Positions 1-8,032 of a stretch of DNA of 13,595 nt are shown here, piece by piece (the first letter of the stretch is position 1; each line of letters starts with the position of its first letter). Made by a program: the position numbers and the translations under genes. The notes beneath the pieces were generated by a model. It saw only the letters and a list, made by a program, of their open reading frames with translations, searched no databases and was not told where the DNA came from. Source of the DNA: Hyphomicrobiales bacterium (GTDB lineage Bacteria > Pseudomonadota > Alphaproteobacteria > Rhizobiales > JAUVMS01); NCBI GenBank assembly GCA_030600135.1, contig JAUVMS010000031.1, forward strand, positions 1 to 13,595, given 5' to 3'.

Positions 1-186
1 GCCAAGAGGTTTGCCTGCCCAGTCCACCCGTCCCCTGACATAGCATCAAGCGGCAAAACTTAGTCGATAGCACGTCGATTGCCAGCCCAATTCACGCATC
101 ACGCGTCAGCGCGCCTCGCCAATGCCTCAAGGTCAAGAGAAAATCGACACGGAACTGCCGCCCACTCAATCCACCACGTCAAATGT

Positions 187-258
187 TGTAGATATCTAGT
201 AATTTTATTCACAATGTGGCAAAGACGCGTGCAATTTGTGACGGAATCGTGTAGATAT
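187..258. repeat. Direct repeat TGTAGATAT, first copy within a palindrome
   Basis: The nonamer TGTAGATAT occurs at 187-195 and again at 250-258, starts 63 bases apart, which is close to six helical turns. The first copy overlaps the perfect 10-base palindrome TAGATATCTA at 189-198. The pair could be a regulator-binding site, but AT-rich sequence gives such matches by chance more often, and no gene start lies close by. Confidence 0.3.
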
Positions 259-352
259 TGGCGGTTAGTGCGTCAGTGTTTCTGGTTGCGTTGCGGGGTA
301 AAGTTTGATGGCGAAGTCTTTGTTTCTGGCGGTGGCGTCTTCTATAGTCGCG

Positions 353-370
353 CCCTGCCTTGGAGCAGGG
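353..370 (+). repeat. Inverted repeat, 6-bp stem with 6-base loop
   Basis: CCCTGC (353-358) pairs with GCAGGG (365-370) around the loop CTTGGA. The sequence after it (TTGTATATCATTTGG) is T-rich but has no uninterrupted T run, so this is at best a weak intrinsic terminator for transcription entering from the left of the window. No gene ending just upstream is visible. Confidence 0.3.
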
Positions 371-416
371 TTGTATATCATTTGGCACGTGTTGTAACCA
401 AATCCATTTGATCAGT

Positions 417-434
417 GACGGTACGTCAACCGTC
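417..434. repeat. Perfect inverted repeat GACGGT-N6-ACCGTC
   Basis: GACGGT (417-422) and ACCGTC (429-434) are exact reverse complements separated by ACGTCA. The 18-base dyad has the size of a dimeric regulator operator, but no flanking gene or promoter supports a role. It sits in the AT-richer part of the gene-free region. Confidence 0.3.
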
Positions 435-517
435 CAGATTGAGAATGATTAGTTTGTTGCGCGTGTCTTGGTGAATTCAACCCTAACCAATGGTGTTGTT
501 TTTGGATAACTTTGTTG

Positions 518-532
518 CGTCGTCCTGCGACG
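518..532. repeat. Inverted repeat CGTCG-N5-CGACG
   Basis: CGTCG (518-522) pairs with CGACG (528-532) around TCCTG. A flanking G-T and T-A pair could extend the stem slightly. It is the third small dyad in the gene-free stretch and has no T run after it, so it is not a terminator. Confidence 0.25.
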
Positions 533-931
533 TAATCGAACGTCTGTGAGCAAACCAATCTTGACAATATGCCGCAAGTGGAAAAGCGATTGGGAGCGTC
601 CCGTTCGCGATGGGTCGCTCTGCGTTTTCCCCTGCATCAGGCGGCACGCAGGGCGCATGACTGCTCGCCGCCCAGGTGCCAACCAAGCGTGCGCCGCCGC
701 AGGCTGGCGATGTGGCGATGAGAATTGCCGGCCTGACCAGCAAAGCCGTACAAGCTGCAATTCAATTGGACGCTAGGCCCTGTCGGGCGGCCGGCCGTCT
801 CGGCTCTTCCTGAAACGTCAATCGCGCTTTACAATTTTGAGCATAGAAGTTGATTTACGGTTTTGGTGGTTCCGTCAAAAGCGACTCTGCCTCGGGCTGC
901 GCGCGGGCCGCGAGATCAATTGGGACGTTCC

Positions 932-2206
932 ATGACGCGACAGTTGCGTGACGATTGTTTCCTGCATGACAAGGATCGCCTTGCGCACGATGAGGCGATC
1001 GCGATCCTCAAGGATCGCATGACGCCGCTTGTCGGCTCTGAGAACGTGCCACTCGAAATTGCAGCTGGGCGCATTGCTAGCGCCGATGTCGGGGCCCCGC
1101 GGGCCATTCCAGCGCACGATAACGCCGCCGTCGACGGCTATGCTTTTCGCTTCTGTGACTATGACGCGGGCGCTGGAAGCGAGATGCCCGTCGCCGGACG
1201 CGTCGCCGCCGGGCATCCGATAACCGACGCCTTGGCGAGTGGCGTGGCGGTTCGTATCTTTACCGGCGCGGCAATGCCGGGCGGTTTCGATACTGTGGTC
1301 ATGCAGGAAGACGTCGAGACATTGGGGGAGGAGAGCCGCGTCCGCATCCCGGCTGGGTTGAAGGCCGGGGCGAACCGTCGGTTGGCGGGTGAAGACGTGC
1401 AGCCAGGCGAGGCGCTCGTTGGTAGCGGTCAGCGGTTGAGACCCCAAGACATTGCCGCCATTGCCTCGGCGGGCCATGGCGAGGTCTCGTGCTACGAGCG
1501 GTTGCGTGTCGGAATTCTGTCGAGTGGCGATGAGGTTATTCGCCCTGGAGAGCCGTTCATTCACGGCCAGGTCTACGACGCCAACAGCCCCATGCTGCAG
1601 GCGCTGATCTCGACCACGGGCAGCCAGACAGACGACCTCGGCATCATGCGCGATGATCCCGCTGTCGTTGGTCGCAGTCTGAGCGAGGCGGCTCAAAAGT
1701 ACAATCTGATCATCACGTCAGGCGGAGCGAGCCTCGGCGAGGAAGATCACATTATCAGCACGCTCGATCGGCTCGGAACCCGGCACCTTTGGCAGATCGC
1801 GGTCAAACCTGGGCGGCCGATGACCTTTGGCCAGATCGGGGACTGCGTGTTCGTTGGACTGCCGGGAAATCCGGTCGCGGTCTTTGTCTGTTTCCTGCTC
1901 TATGCCTGGCCGCTCATTATGCGAGCGTCCGGCGCCCACTGGCCGACGCCTGCTCGCTACAAGCTGCCGGCGGCATTCACGATCGCCTCGAAGAAGCCCA
2001 ACAGGCGAGAATTTTGGCGCGGCATGATGCGCGCCACGGACGCGGGCCCCGTCGCCGAAAAATTCGCTCGGGACGGCTCGGGGCTCATCTCCGGGCTAAC
2101 GGCAGCAGACGGGCTGATAGAAGTCGGTGAAGCGGTCACGGAAATCCGAGAGGGCGATCAGGTGAATTTTATCCCCTTCACGGAATTCGGCATCCCGACA
2201 CGCTAG
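932..2206 (+). CDS. moeA: Molybdopterin molybdotransferase MoeA
   Basis: MoeA acts in the cytoplasm in the last step of molybdenum cofactor synthesis, inserting molybdate into adenylylated molybdopterin. The 424-residue length fits the family. Visible family signatures are DNAAVDGYAF near residues 63-72, matching the conserved DN.A.DGYA motif whose aspartate is active-site in E. coli MoeA; IFTGAAMPGGFDTVVMQEDV in the middle region; the MPT-binding-fold motifs SGGASLGEEDH (263-273) and KPGRPM (from K292); and GLPGNPVAVF (309-318). The frame is open back to a TTG at 863. I chose the ATG at 932 because GGA at 923-925 lies 6 bases upstream and because family similarity begins shortly after it. 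No other cofactor-synthesis gene is visible beside it. The gene is followed by a T6 run at 2213-2218 without a convincing stem. Function is secure; only the start is uncertain. Confidence 0.95.
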   Translation: MTRQLRDDCFLHDKDRLAHDEAIAILKDRMTPLVGSENVPLEIAAGRIASADVGAPRAIPAHDNAAVDGYAFRFCDYDAGAGSEMPVAGRVAAGHPITDALASGVAVRIFTGAAMPGGFDTVVMQEDVETLGEESRVRIPAGLKAGANRRLAGEDVQPGEALVGSGQRLRPQDIAAIASAGHGEVSCYERLRVGILSSGDEVIRPGEPFIHGQVYDANSPMLQALISTTGSQTDDLGIMRDDPAVVGRSLSEAAQKYNLIITSGGASLGEEDHIISTLDRLGTRHLWQIAVKPGRPMTFGQIGDCVFVGLPGNPVAVFVCFLLYAWPLIMRASGAHWPTPARYKLPAAFTIASKKPNRREFWRGMMRATDAGPVAEKFARDGSGLISGLTAADGLIEVGEAVTEIREGDQVNFIPFTEFGIPTR

Positions 2207-2260
2207 TCCACATTTTTTCGCCACAATGTTGGCGGCGCGAGCGCGTCTGCAAAAATGCGG

Positions 2261-2277
2261 GTGGCCAAAAACGCCAC
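2261..2277 (+). repeat. Small hairpin GTGGC-N7-GCCAC between moeA and the PBP gene
   Basis: GTGGC (2261-2265) pairs exactly with GCCAC (2273-2277) around CAAAAAC. It lies 55 bases after the moeA stop and 63 bases before the preferred start of the next gene. No T run follows, so it does not look like an intrinsic terminator. If the PBP gene started at 2226 instead, the hairpin would be inside coding sequence. Confidence 0.3.
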
Positions 2278-2339
2278 AAATGACCGCTAGGTGGTTGCGT
2301 GACGTAAAGCCCTCTTGTTCATCACGTCGTAGGCTGTGC

Positions 2340-4760
2340 ATGCTCACCGCGTTTCGATATCTGGCGATAACGCTGGAATTCGTACTGGCGTTGCCAGCGC
2401 GGGTGGTGCGCGTGTTCATGCAGTCAATCGCGCTCAATCCGCGCTTGGGACCACTGCGCCATGTCGTAACAATCTGTGTGTCTTATGCGGTGTTTGCCGT
2501 GGTTCTGGTTTACGTGTTCGCGCCAATTCGCGGTTATACCGGACAGATTTGGCATGGCCAGAAGCTGCAGTATGACAGCCAGCGTTGGCTGGCGACGGCG
2601 ATCTACGACGCCAAGGGGCACTTCGTCGGCACGTTCGATCCGCGGTTGGACAGCAAACGGGACGTCAATTATTCCGGCGTGCCGATCGAGATTGCGAACA
2701 CGGGCTACGTTGCCAATCCGGATCACAAGTCGATCGCGGTGCGCCAGGCGCCGGAGTATTATTGGCGCTGTCTGGTCTATCACGAGGATCGCCACATCGG
2801 GACCTGGCTCAACCCGTTTGGCATCGATCTCATGGGCGTGCTCAAAATCCCGGTCTCGACGGCCAAACGGAGCTTTGCAGCGCGCGGCATCCGCTTTGGT
2901 GTCGGAGGATCGACGCTCTCAATGCAACTGGCGCGCATCATCTACAAGACGCCGCCGCGGCGCGGTGAAAGCCCGCTTGAAAAAATCCGTCGAAAGCTCA
3001 AGGAATGGTGGATGGCGCCTGTGATCTACCGCGAGCTCACCAAGGACGGGTCGATCGCGCCATTCAAGGAATGGGTCTCCAATCATCTCTGGCTCGCACA
3101 ACGCACCGGCGGTTCGGACCTTTATGGCGTGGAAACGGCAAGCCGCGTGGTCTTCGGAAAGGAAGCGCACGAGCTTTCGGTCGCCGAGCAGTTCGTCCTC
3201 GCCGGGGCGGTCAACAAGCCGATCATCCTGCTCGACGGCGGCGAACGGTTGAATGCGGTGCGGCTCGATCGGTGGCGCTACATTATCGATGTCCGTGCCC
3301 GCAAATGTGCCAGCGAACTTGTTAGCGATGAGAGCGAGCAGAAGGCGATCTGGTTCGAGCTGACGCAAATTGCGGGCGGGCCGCCGGATCCGCAGATGCG
3401 GCCCCGACTAGAGCAGGCGCTGAAGATTTATACGCCGAAGCGTGAACGCCAAGCACGTGCCAACCCGTCGCTCAGGGCCAACGTGCTCATTCCGGCTGCC
3501 CGCTACGGCGTGCGCGAGGAGATGAAAAGCGAGTACGGCTACGACTGGAGAGATTATGTCCGTGGCGTGAGCCTGACCTTCGACGTGACGGAAAACCGTC
3601 GCTTTCGGGAGGTGGTCAAAAAGCAGCTCACCAAGATTCAGAAGCGGTACGAAGGCAAGATCAATCCCGACTATGCGCTTGATTTGATATCGGCTGGGAG
3701 GGAATTTGGCGACGACAAGCAATTGCCGAACGTGGTGGTGGCGGCGGCCAACGCCAAGGGTGAACTGGTGCGCTATTTCGAGGCCAAGGACACGGCGTCC
3801 TACTTCGGCTCACCGCTGGCGCGCAATCGAAAGACGGGGCGCTACGAACCGGAGCGGGAGAGCCGAGCCATTGCCTCGATCGGCAAAATGATCGCTGCCA
3901 TCGCCATCGCAAATCAGGGCCGCGACACACTTGATAGCGTTTATGTCGACAAGGACGCGCCAAGCAGGGGATTGGAGAGCTGCCAGCGCGGTGGCGGTCT
4001 GAGGCGCGGACGAAAAGCGCGCGTCGCGTTTGCTTGCTCACTCAATCGACCGCTTGAATGGCGCGCCGCCAAGCTCAGTCAACGTCGGCTCAGGGCATTG
4101 GTGGACCACTTGGGGCTCAACATGCCGCCTGCACCGAGCCCCGAGCAAGCAACGCCGCCTTCAACAGCAGTGGTGCGAGGGCTGGTAACGGCAAGCCCGA
4201 GAAAAGTTCATCAGATGGCCGGCGTCGTGCTCGCGGCGCTAACCGGGCGGGGCAGCAAGCCTGTCAAACAGCCGACACTTATCGAGAGGTGGGATCGCTC
4301 GGGTCTCGACGGCGACGAGGGCGTGGGTCATGCGACAACCGATATCGTGCCCGACAAGATCATTTCGAAGCAAAGCCATGCGCGGCTCACGGCCTTCCTG
4401 TCGGCGCCTCTTTGCTATCAGCATCGTGGCAAGCGACACGGCACGCTCAAGAACCTGAGCAAGTGGTGCCATCGCCGGCGCAGCGACGTGCGGCTGCATT
4501 TCGCCAAGACCGGCACGCAGGTGTCAGAGGATCCGGATGCAACCATCGATGCTTGGATCGCCGGCGGCATTCAGTTCGCCAACGGCGCGTCATACTCCTA
4601 CGTGATCGTGGTTGGTACGGGCAATACGCAGGAGCCATGGGCGCGGCGACTACATGCGAGCCAGGTGGCCGCGCCACTGCTCGGCGTGTTGCTCGACGAC
4701 CTCGCCCGCGATGCCAAAGGGCAACCGGCCATGGCCGCAGCTGGGCGCAAGGACACCTAG
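2340..4760 (+). CDS. Divergent class A penicillin-binding protein (GT51 glycosyltransferase plus transpeptidase)
   Basis: A bifunctional peptidoglycan synthase that would polymerise glycan strands from lipid II and cross-link stem peptides in the periplasm. The preferred start at 2340 (806 residues) has AGG 6 bases upstream; ATGs at 2280 and 2226 are in frame but lack a ribosome binding site. One membrane segment lies near residues 42-63. The GT51 domain shows HEDRHIG (catalytic Glu about 149), GGSTLSMQLAR (189-199; canonical GGSTITQQLAK), a KLKEWW motif and YGVETASRVVFGK. The transpeptidase domain shows SIGK (nucleophile S513, K516), SLN (567-569) and KTGT (723-726), so all three penicillin-binding motifs are intact. 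The first GT motif is unusual: the phenylalanine and histidine of the usual EDxxFxxHxG are not at their normal places. It is not clearly PBP1A, 1B or 1C. The moeA stop is 133 bases upstream, and the gene may be read through from moeA. Confidence 0.87.
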   Translation: MLTAFRYLAITLEFVLALPARVVRVFMQSIALNPRLGPLRHVVTICVSYAVFAVVLVYVFAPIRGYTGQIWHGQKLQYDSQRWLATAIYDAKGHFVGTFDPRLDSKRDVNYSGVPIEIANTGYVANPDHKSIAVRQAPEYYWRCLVYHEDRHIGTWLNPFGIDLMGVLKIPVSTAKRSFAARGIRFGVGGSTLSMQLARIIYKTPPRRGESPLEKIRRKLKEWWMAPVIYRELTKDGSIAPFKEWVSNHLWLAQRTGGSDLYGVETASRVVFGKEAHELSVAEQFVLAGAVNKPIILLDGGERLNAVRLDRWRYIIDVRARKCASELVSDESEQKAIWFELTQIAGGPPDPQMRPRLEQALKIYTPKRERQARANPSLRANVLIPAARYGVREEMKSEYGYDWRDYVRGVSLTFDVTENRRFREVVKKQLTKIQKRYEGKINPDYALDLISAGREFGDDKQLPNVVVAAANAKGELVRYFEAKDTASYFGSPLARNRKTGRYEPERESRAIASIGKMIAAIAIANQGRDTLDSVYVDKDAPSRGLESCQRGGGLRRGRKARVAFACSLNRPLEWRAAKLSQRRLRALVDHLGLNMPPAPSPEQATPPSTAVVRGLVTASPRKVHQMAGVVLAALTGRGSKPVKQPTLIERWDRSGLDGDEGVGHATTDIVPDKIISKQSHARLTAFLSAPLCYQHRGKRHGTLKNLSKWCHRRRSDVRLHFAKTGTQVSEDPDATIDAWIAGGIQFANGASYSYVIVVGTGNTQEPWARRLHASQVAAPLLGVLLDDLARDAKGQPAMAAAGRKDT

Positions 4761-5082
4761 CCCGCATTCGCGCACCGCCGCTGAGCACGATCTCGATACG
4801 CGTTAGTGCTTTCAACAGTTTTCACGCCTTTCCGCTGCCTTTGGCACACACTTATTTTGTTCGCATGCGTCATCGCCACGGAGTGGACGAACGAGCGTCA
4901 CATTGCAGCCAACTTGGGATTCGACAACAGAGGCGGATCAAATGCCGGGGGTCTGAAACACTAGAACCTGTACGAGGCGAAAGTAATTTGTGGGGAGGGG
5001 ATGAGCGAACGGCCTTGTGATTGGGCCAAAGCTCCAGTTCTGAACCTTCGACGTCTCGCCCAAGGAGAACCCGGCTTTATCC
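4761..5082. other. Intergenic gap between the PBP and membrane-protein genes
   Basis: These 322 bases hold no supported gene. A weak dyad AGCAC (4784-4788) / GTGCT (4806-4810) with a 17-base loop lies just after the PBP stop; a short T-rich stretch follows, but the stem is too small to call a terminator. A purine tract GGGGAGGGG at 4992-5000 abuts an ATG at 5001. That frame runs out of phase into the next gene and reads as low-quality protein, so I do not call it. No confident promoter was found. Confidence 0.5.
5062..5067 (+). promoter_or_regulatory. Shine-Dalgarno sequence AAGGAG with long spacing
   Basis: AAGGAG is a near-perfect anti-16S match, yet it lies 15 bases from the ATG at 5083, longer than the usual 5-10. 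No ATG, GTG or TTG lies in frame between the motif and 5083, so the motif cannot belong to a different start of the same protein. Translation may be somewhat inefficient. Confidence 0.45.
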
Positions 5083-7827
5083 ATGTTGTTCTCAAAACGT
5101 GCGGCGACTGCGAGCGGGACTCGGTCCCGTGGCGATTATTCCTCTCGGCGATTGACGCTCGACGAGGACAATTGGACGCCACCTCGAAAACCCGAGACGG
5201 ACTGGAAAAAGGTTCTCCTTTTGACCGGTCTTGGGACGCTGTCCTGGATCTCGACCTACACCGGCATGCTCGAGTTAATCCAGGCCAACATGGGCTCGAT
5301 CGGGTTTACCTACAAAGTCGCAATCGGCTTTGCCGTGGCGATGTTGATGCTGATGATCATCTGGTTGCTCGACCGGTTGTTCGATCGGCTTCAGTTCCCC
5401 GTGCGGGTGCTCTATGTGACGGGCTATCTTTTTCTCACATTGATTTCCGTCGGTTTCGGCTTCGGGTTTTATTGGAAATTCCTCGAGTCCCGATCGGAGG
5501 CGACGCGGTCGGCCGAATCGGCTGTGACGCAGGTTCAGTCGGCGCTGCAAGGCGCGCAGACCCGCATGGAGCAGCTCCAGACGACGCTTTCCGCGCTGAC
5601 AACGATCTCTGCGCAAAAGGCGATTGCCGAGCGTGACAAGGGCAATTCTTGCCCAAACAGCCGTCCGGGCGACGGTCCTCGTCGGCGGCTGCGCGATGCC
5701 GATGCATCCCGCTTCGGGTTCGCCGGCAATTTCGTCGAGAAGCGGGTCGGTTCGGTCAAGTCGGACATCAAGGTGCTCAATGGTGACCTGTTGAAGGTGG
5801 TCAATCGCGACAAGAGCACATTCAGCGTCAAGGACGGGACGCGAAACGCATTCCTCAAGGGGCTCGGGCGCAAGCTCAACCTCGCCGTCACGCGCTTCAA
5901 TGCCTTTCGCACGGATCCGCAGCTGCGCCAGTTTCGCAATGATTTCGCGGAACGCTCGAGCAAAACCGTTTTCGACAACGGGCGTGGCGGCACATTCAAG
6001 TGTCCCGATCCCGAGCTGCAATCGGCGCTCAAGGGCGTGGTGCGTGCCATCGATCAACTGCCAGAACTGGAGAAGCCGAAGATTGCCGCCGTCGAGGGTT
6101 CGGAGGCCATTCTGGAAGCGTTTCGCCGGCTGACGACGACGCTCTTTGGCGCGTTACAGCTCAAGCTGCCGCCGAGCCCGGACGAGTTGCGGGCAATGCA
6201 GCAGCGGGCCGTGCAGTCGATCGAGAATGTCGCCGTGCAGCGCCGCATCATGTCGCTCGAAGCGGGGCTTGGCGATCGCGATTACATTCCCCTGTTCATT
6301 GCGATTTTTGTCGATTTTTGCCTGCTGCTGGTGTCAGTGAGCCGACCAATGAATGGTTTCACATGGCTCGATCACAGGATGGGCGAGGCACAGGAATGGC
6401 CGATCATTAAAATCCTCTCACGTTTCCGCGACATCCACAAAGACGAGCAAATTCGCGAAATCTTCGATGTTTTTCGCCACGTTGTGTTCGATTGGCGGGG
6501 CATCTACTACGCGGCCATTCCGCTCAACGGCACGGACCCGACACAAGAAGGAAATTTATCCAGCGAAGCCGCCATACAGGCGCAACTGCTGACAAACCTG
6601 TTCACTAGTTTCGAAAACGACCGGGTCTATACGCGAACGCCAGTACCGTTTTTCACGACCGGATTCATTCGCCGCAAGCTGCGCGACCAAGGCTCGAAAT
6701 TTTCCGAAGCCGAGGCCTTCCGCATCTACCGTTTTCGCAAGGACATGTGGCAGGACTGGATGCTGAGCGCGATGATGGGCGCGGCAAAGCGTGTCGAAGC
6801 GCGCAACCGGGCCGAGGCGTTGGAGCGGGAGCTGTTCGCAACAGGTGAAGAGCCGGCCCTCGAGACTGCTGCCGCGCAACAGAGCACCGAAGCACCCGAG
6901 CGAAGCGAGGCCGAGGATCAACGCGAAGATGCAGCCGCACGCGAGGAAATGGAGGCGTTGGTGGCGAGCGCGGTAAGCGAAACGCTGGACAACCTGCGGC
7001 TCGATGCCACGCACGGCACCAAACGGGATCGGTCGGTCAACGAGCGATTGGTCGTTAACGGCTACGCGGTCGGACTGGCAGGCGGCAGCGAGGCATCTGT
7101 ACATGCGCTCTATCCCAATGCGGGCAGCCCGCCCTTTGGCTCGACCGGCGCCGGGTCAGGCCGGGCACAAGGCCCTGACAGCCTTCCCGAAACCGATCAA
7201 TCGGCCCGCCGGGCGGCGGACAATGATCAAACACACCCGGCAAGGCGGCCGATCGAATTTGCTGATGACGATGTCGGACCAGTCGAAGAGGCGCCGGACA
7301 TCATCCACTTGCCAGCGGGAGGGTCGACGCTGGAAGCAGACTTGCAGAACGGATTGGTGGTGACCAATGAGCGGGAGGGGACCATCGAGACGCTGTTCAC
7401 AGGCAATGACGATACCGCGGCGCAAAACCTTCCCGGCCATGTCGAGGCGCTAGCTTCAGCTCTCGCCAGGGGCGACGACAACGGCGCAGGCGCGACGGTC
7501 CTCGAAGGCAACCACCTGCCAGAACAATTGCGAGGACCGAATTCGACGACAAGCGAAGCACCGGGCAAAACCGCACTGGTTGAAGGTCCGCGGAACGTCG
7601 ATGTCATTCCCGTTGAGCGCACCGAGGTGATTCCACGCCGACCGGGCGACGACATCGAGATGACCCAGCCGGCCGGCAACGAGCGCAACGACTGGCGAGA
7701 GGCCGACGAGACGCTCGGAGGCGATCAGGCAAGCGACAACTATGCCGAGTTCAACTGGGACCAACCCGACATCAAAATTGACGATATCGCAAAATGGTTC
7801 GCCCATGATCGAAAGCCGCGGAGATAA
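5083..7827 (+). CDS. Unrecognised four-segment membrane protein with periplasmic coiled-coil loop and long acidic cytoplasmic tail
   Basis: I do not recognise the family. The 914-residue protein has predicted membrane segments near residues 44-63, 75-96, 107-131 and 402-421. A basic N-terminus (KK at 42-43) suggests N-in topology, which puts residues 132-400 in the periplasm and 422-914 in the cytoplasm. The periplasmic loop starts with a heptad-like helical stretch (135-187) and contains exactly two cysteines, C190 and C307, which could form a disulfide. The cytoplasmic part begins with a compact region (about 430-566) rich in aromatic and basic residues, including RIYRFRKDMWQDWM, then a charged helix (567-586). 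A long Glu/Asp/Ala/Pro/Gly-rich, probably disordered tail (587-885) ends in an aromatic segment with FNWDQPDIKIDDIAKWF. The membrane-coil-membrane layout suggests a structural or sensory envelope protein; no catalytic motif is seen. The coding frame is certain; the function is unknown. Confidence 0.85.
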   Translation: MLFSKRAATASGTRSRGDYSSRRLTLDEDNWTPPRKPETDWKKVLLLTGLGTLSWISTYTGMLELIQANMGSIGFTYKVAIGFAVAMLMLMIIWLLDRLFDRLQFPVRVLYVTGYLFLTLISVGFGFGFYWKFLESRSEATRSAESAVTQVQSALQGAQTRMEQLQTTLSALTTISAQKAIAERDKGNSCPNSRPGDGPRRRLRDADASRFGFAGNFVEKRVGSVKSDIKVLNGDLLKVVNRDKSTFSVKDGTRNAFLKGLGRKLNLAVTRFNAFRTDPQLRQFRNDFAERSSKTVFDNGRGGTFKCPDPELQSALKGVVRAIDQLPELEKPKIAAVEGSEAILEAFRRLTTTLFGALQLKLPPSPDELRAMQQRAVQSIENVAVQRRIMSLEAGLGDRDYIPLFIAIFVDFCLLLVSVSRPMNGFTWLDHRMGEAQEWPIIKILSRFRDIHKDEQIREIFDVFRHVVFDWRGIYYAAIPLNGTDPTQEGNLSSEAAIQAQLLTNLFTSFENDRVYTRTPVPFFTTGFIRRKLRDQGSKFSEAEAFRIYRFRKDMWQDWMLSAMMGAAKRVEARNRAEALERELFATGEEPALETAAAQQSTEAPERSEAEDQREDAAAREEMEALVASAVSETLDNLRLDATHGTKRDRSVNERLVVNGYAVGLAGGSEASVHALYPNAGSPPFGSTGAGSGRAQGPDSLPETDQSARRAADNDQTHPARRPIEFADDDVGPVEEAPDIIHLPAGGSTLEADLQNGLVVTNEREGTIETLFTGNDDTAAQNLPGHVEALASALARGDDNGAGATVLEGNHLPEQLRGPNSTTSEAPGKTALVEGPRNVDVIPVERTEVIPRRPGDDIEMTQPAGNERNDWREADETLGGDQASDNYAEFNWDQPDIKIDDIAKWFAHDRKPRR

Positions 7828-8032
7828 GGCGAGAAATGTTTCGCGCCCGAGGGAACAAATGGTTGTAAACGAACAAAGATCCGACCGGTGCGGAAAAGTT
7901 TGGGCGAGAAATAGCAAATCTCGGCCACTTTTTGTCGTCCGGTTCAATCATTCGTTAACTGAGTAGGGTTCAATATCCTTGTCGAGCTGGTCCAACACAT
8001 GGCCGACCTCGCGTGGGTCGCCACAAGATTGA
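7828..8032. repeat. Gap with two direct-repeat pairs and a small dyad
   Basis: This 205-base gap has no gene. The 10-mer GGCGAGAAAT occurs directly after the upstream stop (7828-7837) and again at 7903-7912. The second copy also forms a short dyad, CGAGA (7905-7909) / TCTCG (7919-7923). The octamer GGTTCAAT occurs at 7941-7948 and 7967-7974, 26 bases apart, flanking the palindrome GTTAAC (7954-7959). TTGTCG (7932-7937) and TTAACT (7955-7960) have 17-base spacing and could be a weak sigma-70-type promoter for the gene at 8033. Each element alone could be chance; their clustering suggests a regulatory region. Confidence 0.35.

Larger units (their letters stand above)
1..931. other. Intergenic region without a supported gene
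   Basis: No reading frame on either strand in these 931 bases gives a protein with recognisable motifs, a ribosome binding site and the GC-rich codon pattern of the genes downstream. The short frames that exist (for example 79-411 and 546-776 on +, and 449-760 on -) read as arginine-, cysteine- and histidine-rich low-quality protein, typical of non-coding sequence. Roughly positions 170-560 are visibly AT-richer than the rest of the window. The stretch carries several small inverted repeats, listed separately. It could be an old decayed gene, a regulatory region for the gene at 932, or the edge of an inserted segment. The sequence does not decide between these. Confidence 0.6.

Noticed and set aside
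79..776. Short open frames in the first 780 bases on both strands
   Set aside because: None has a ribosome binding site, a plausible codon pattern or any recognisable motif. They overlap one another on opposite strands.
788..797. Perfect palindrome CGGCCGGCCG
   Set aside because: Short, all-GC palindromes of this kind are common by chance in GC-rich genomes and no context gives it a role.
828..856. Possible promoter for moeA, TTTACA then TGATTT with 17-base spacing
   Set aside because: The -10 element is a poor match and there is no independent support, so I did not list it as a feature.
875..1696. A 273-codon open frame on the - strand opposite moeA
   Set aside because: It lies wholly antisense to a clear moeA gene. 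Its protein is Arg/Asp/Ala-rich with no motif, as expected for the mirror frame of GC-rich coding DNA.
2213..2218. T6 run after the moeA stop as an intrinsic terminator
   Set aside because: No stable stem precedes the T run; the neighbouring dyads are only two or three base pairs.
4058..5020. A 320-codon + frame overlapping the 3' part of the PBP gene and the following gap
   Set aside because: It is out of phase with the PBP, whose KTGT motif lies in the overlapped part. The translation is Arg/Gly/Gln-rich low-complexity without motifs. I considered a frameshift in the PBP, but its own frame is intact to the stop at 4760.
5001..5636. A 211-codon + frame starting after a GGGGAGGGG tract
   Set aside because: The purine tract touches the ATG, too close for a ribosome binding site. 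After 5083 the frame is a shadow of the membrane-protein gene, whose frame has clear membrane segments.
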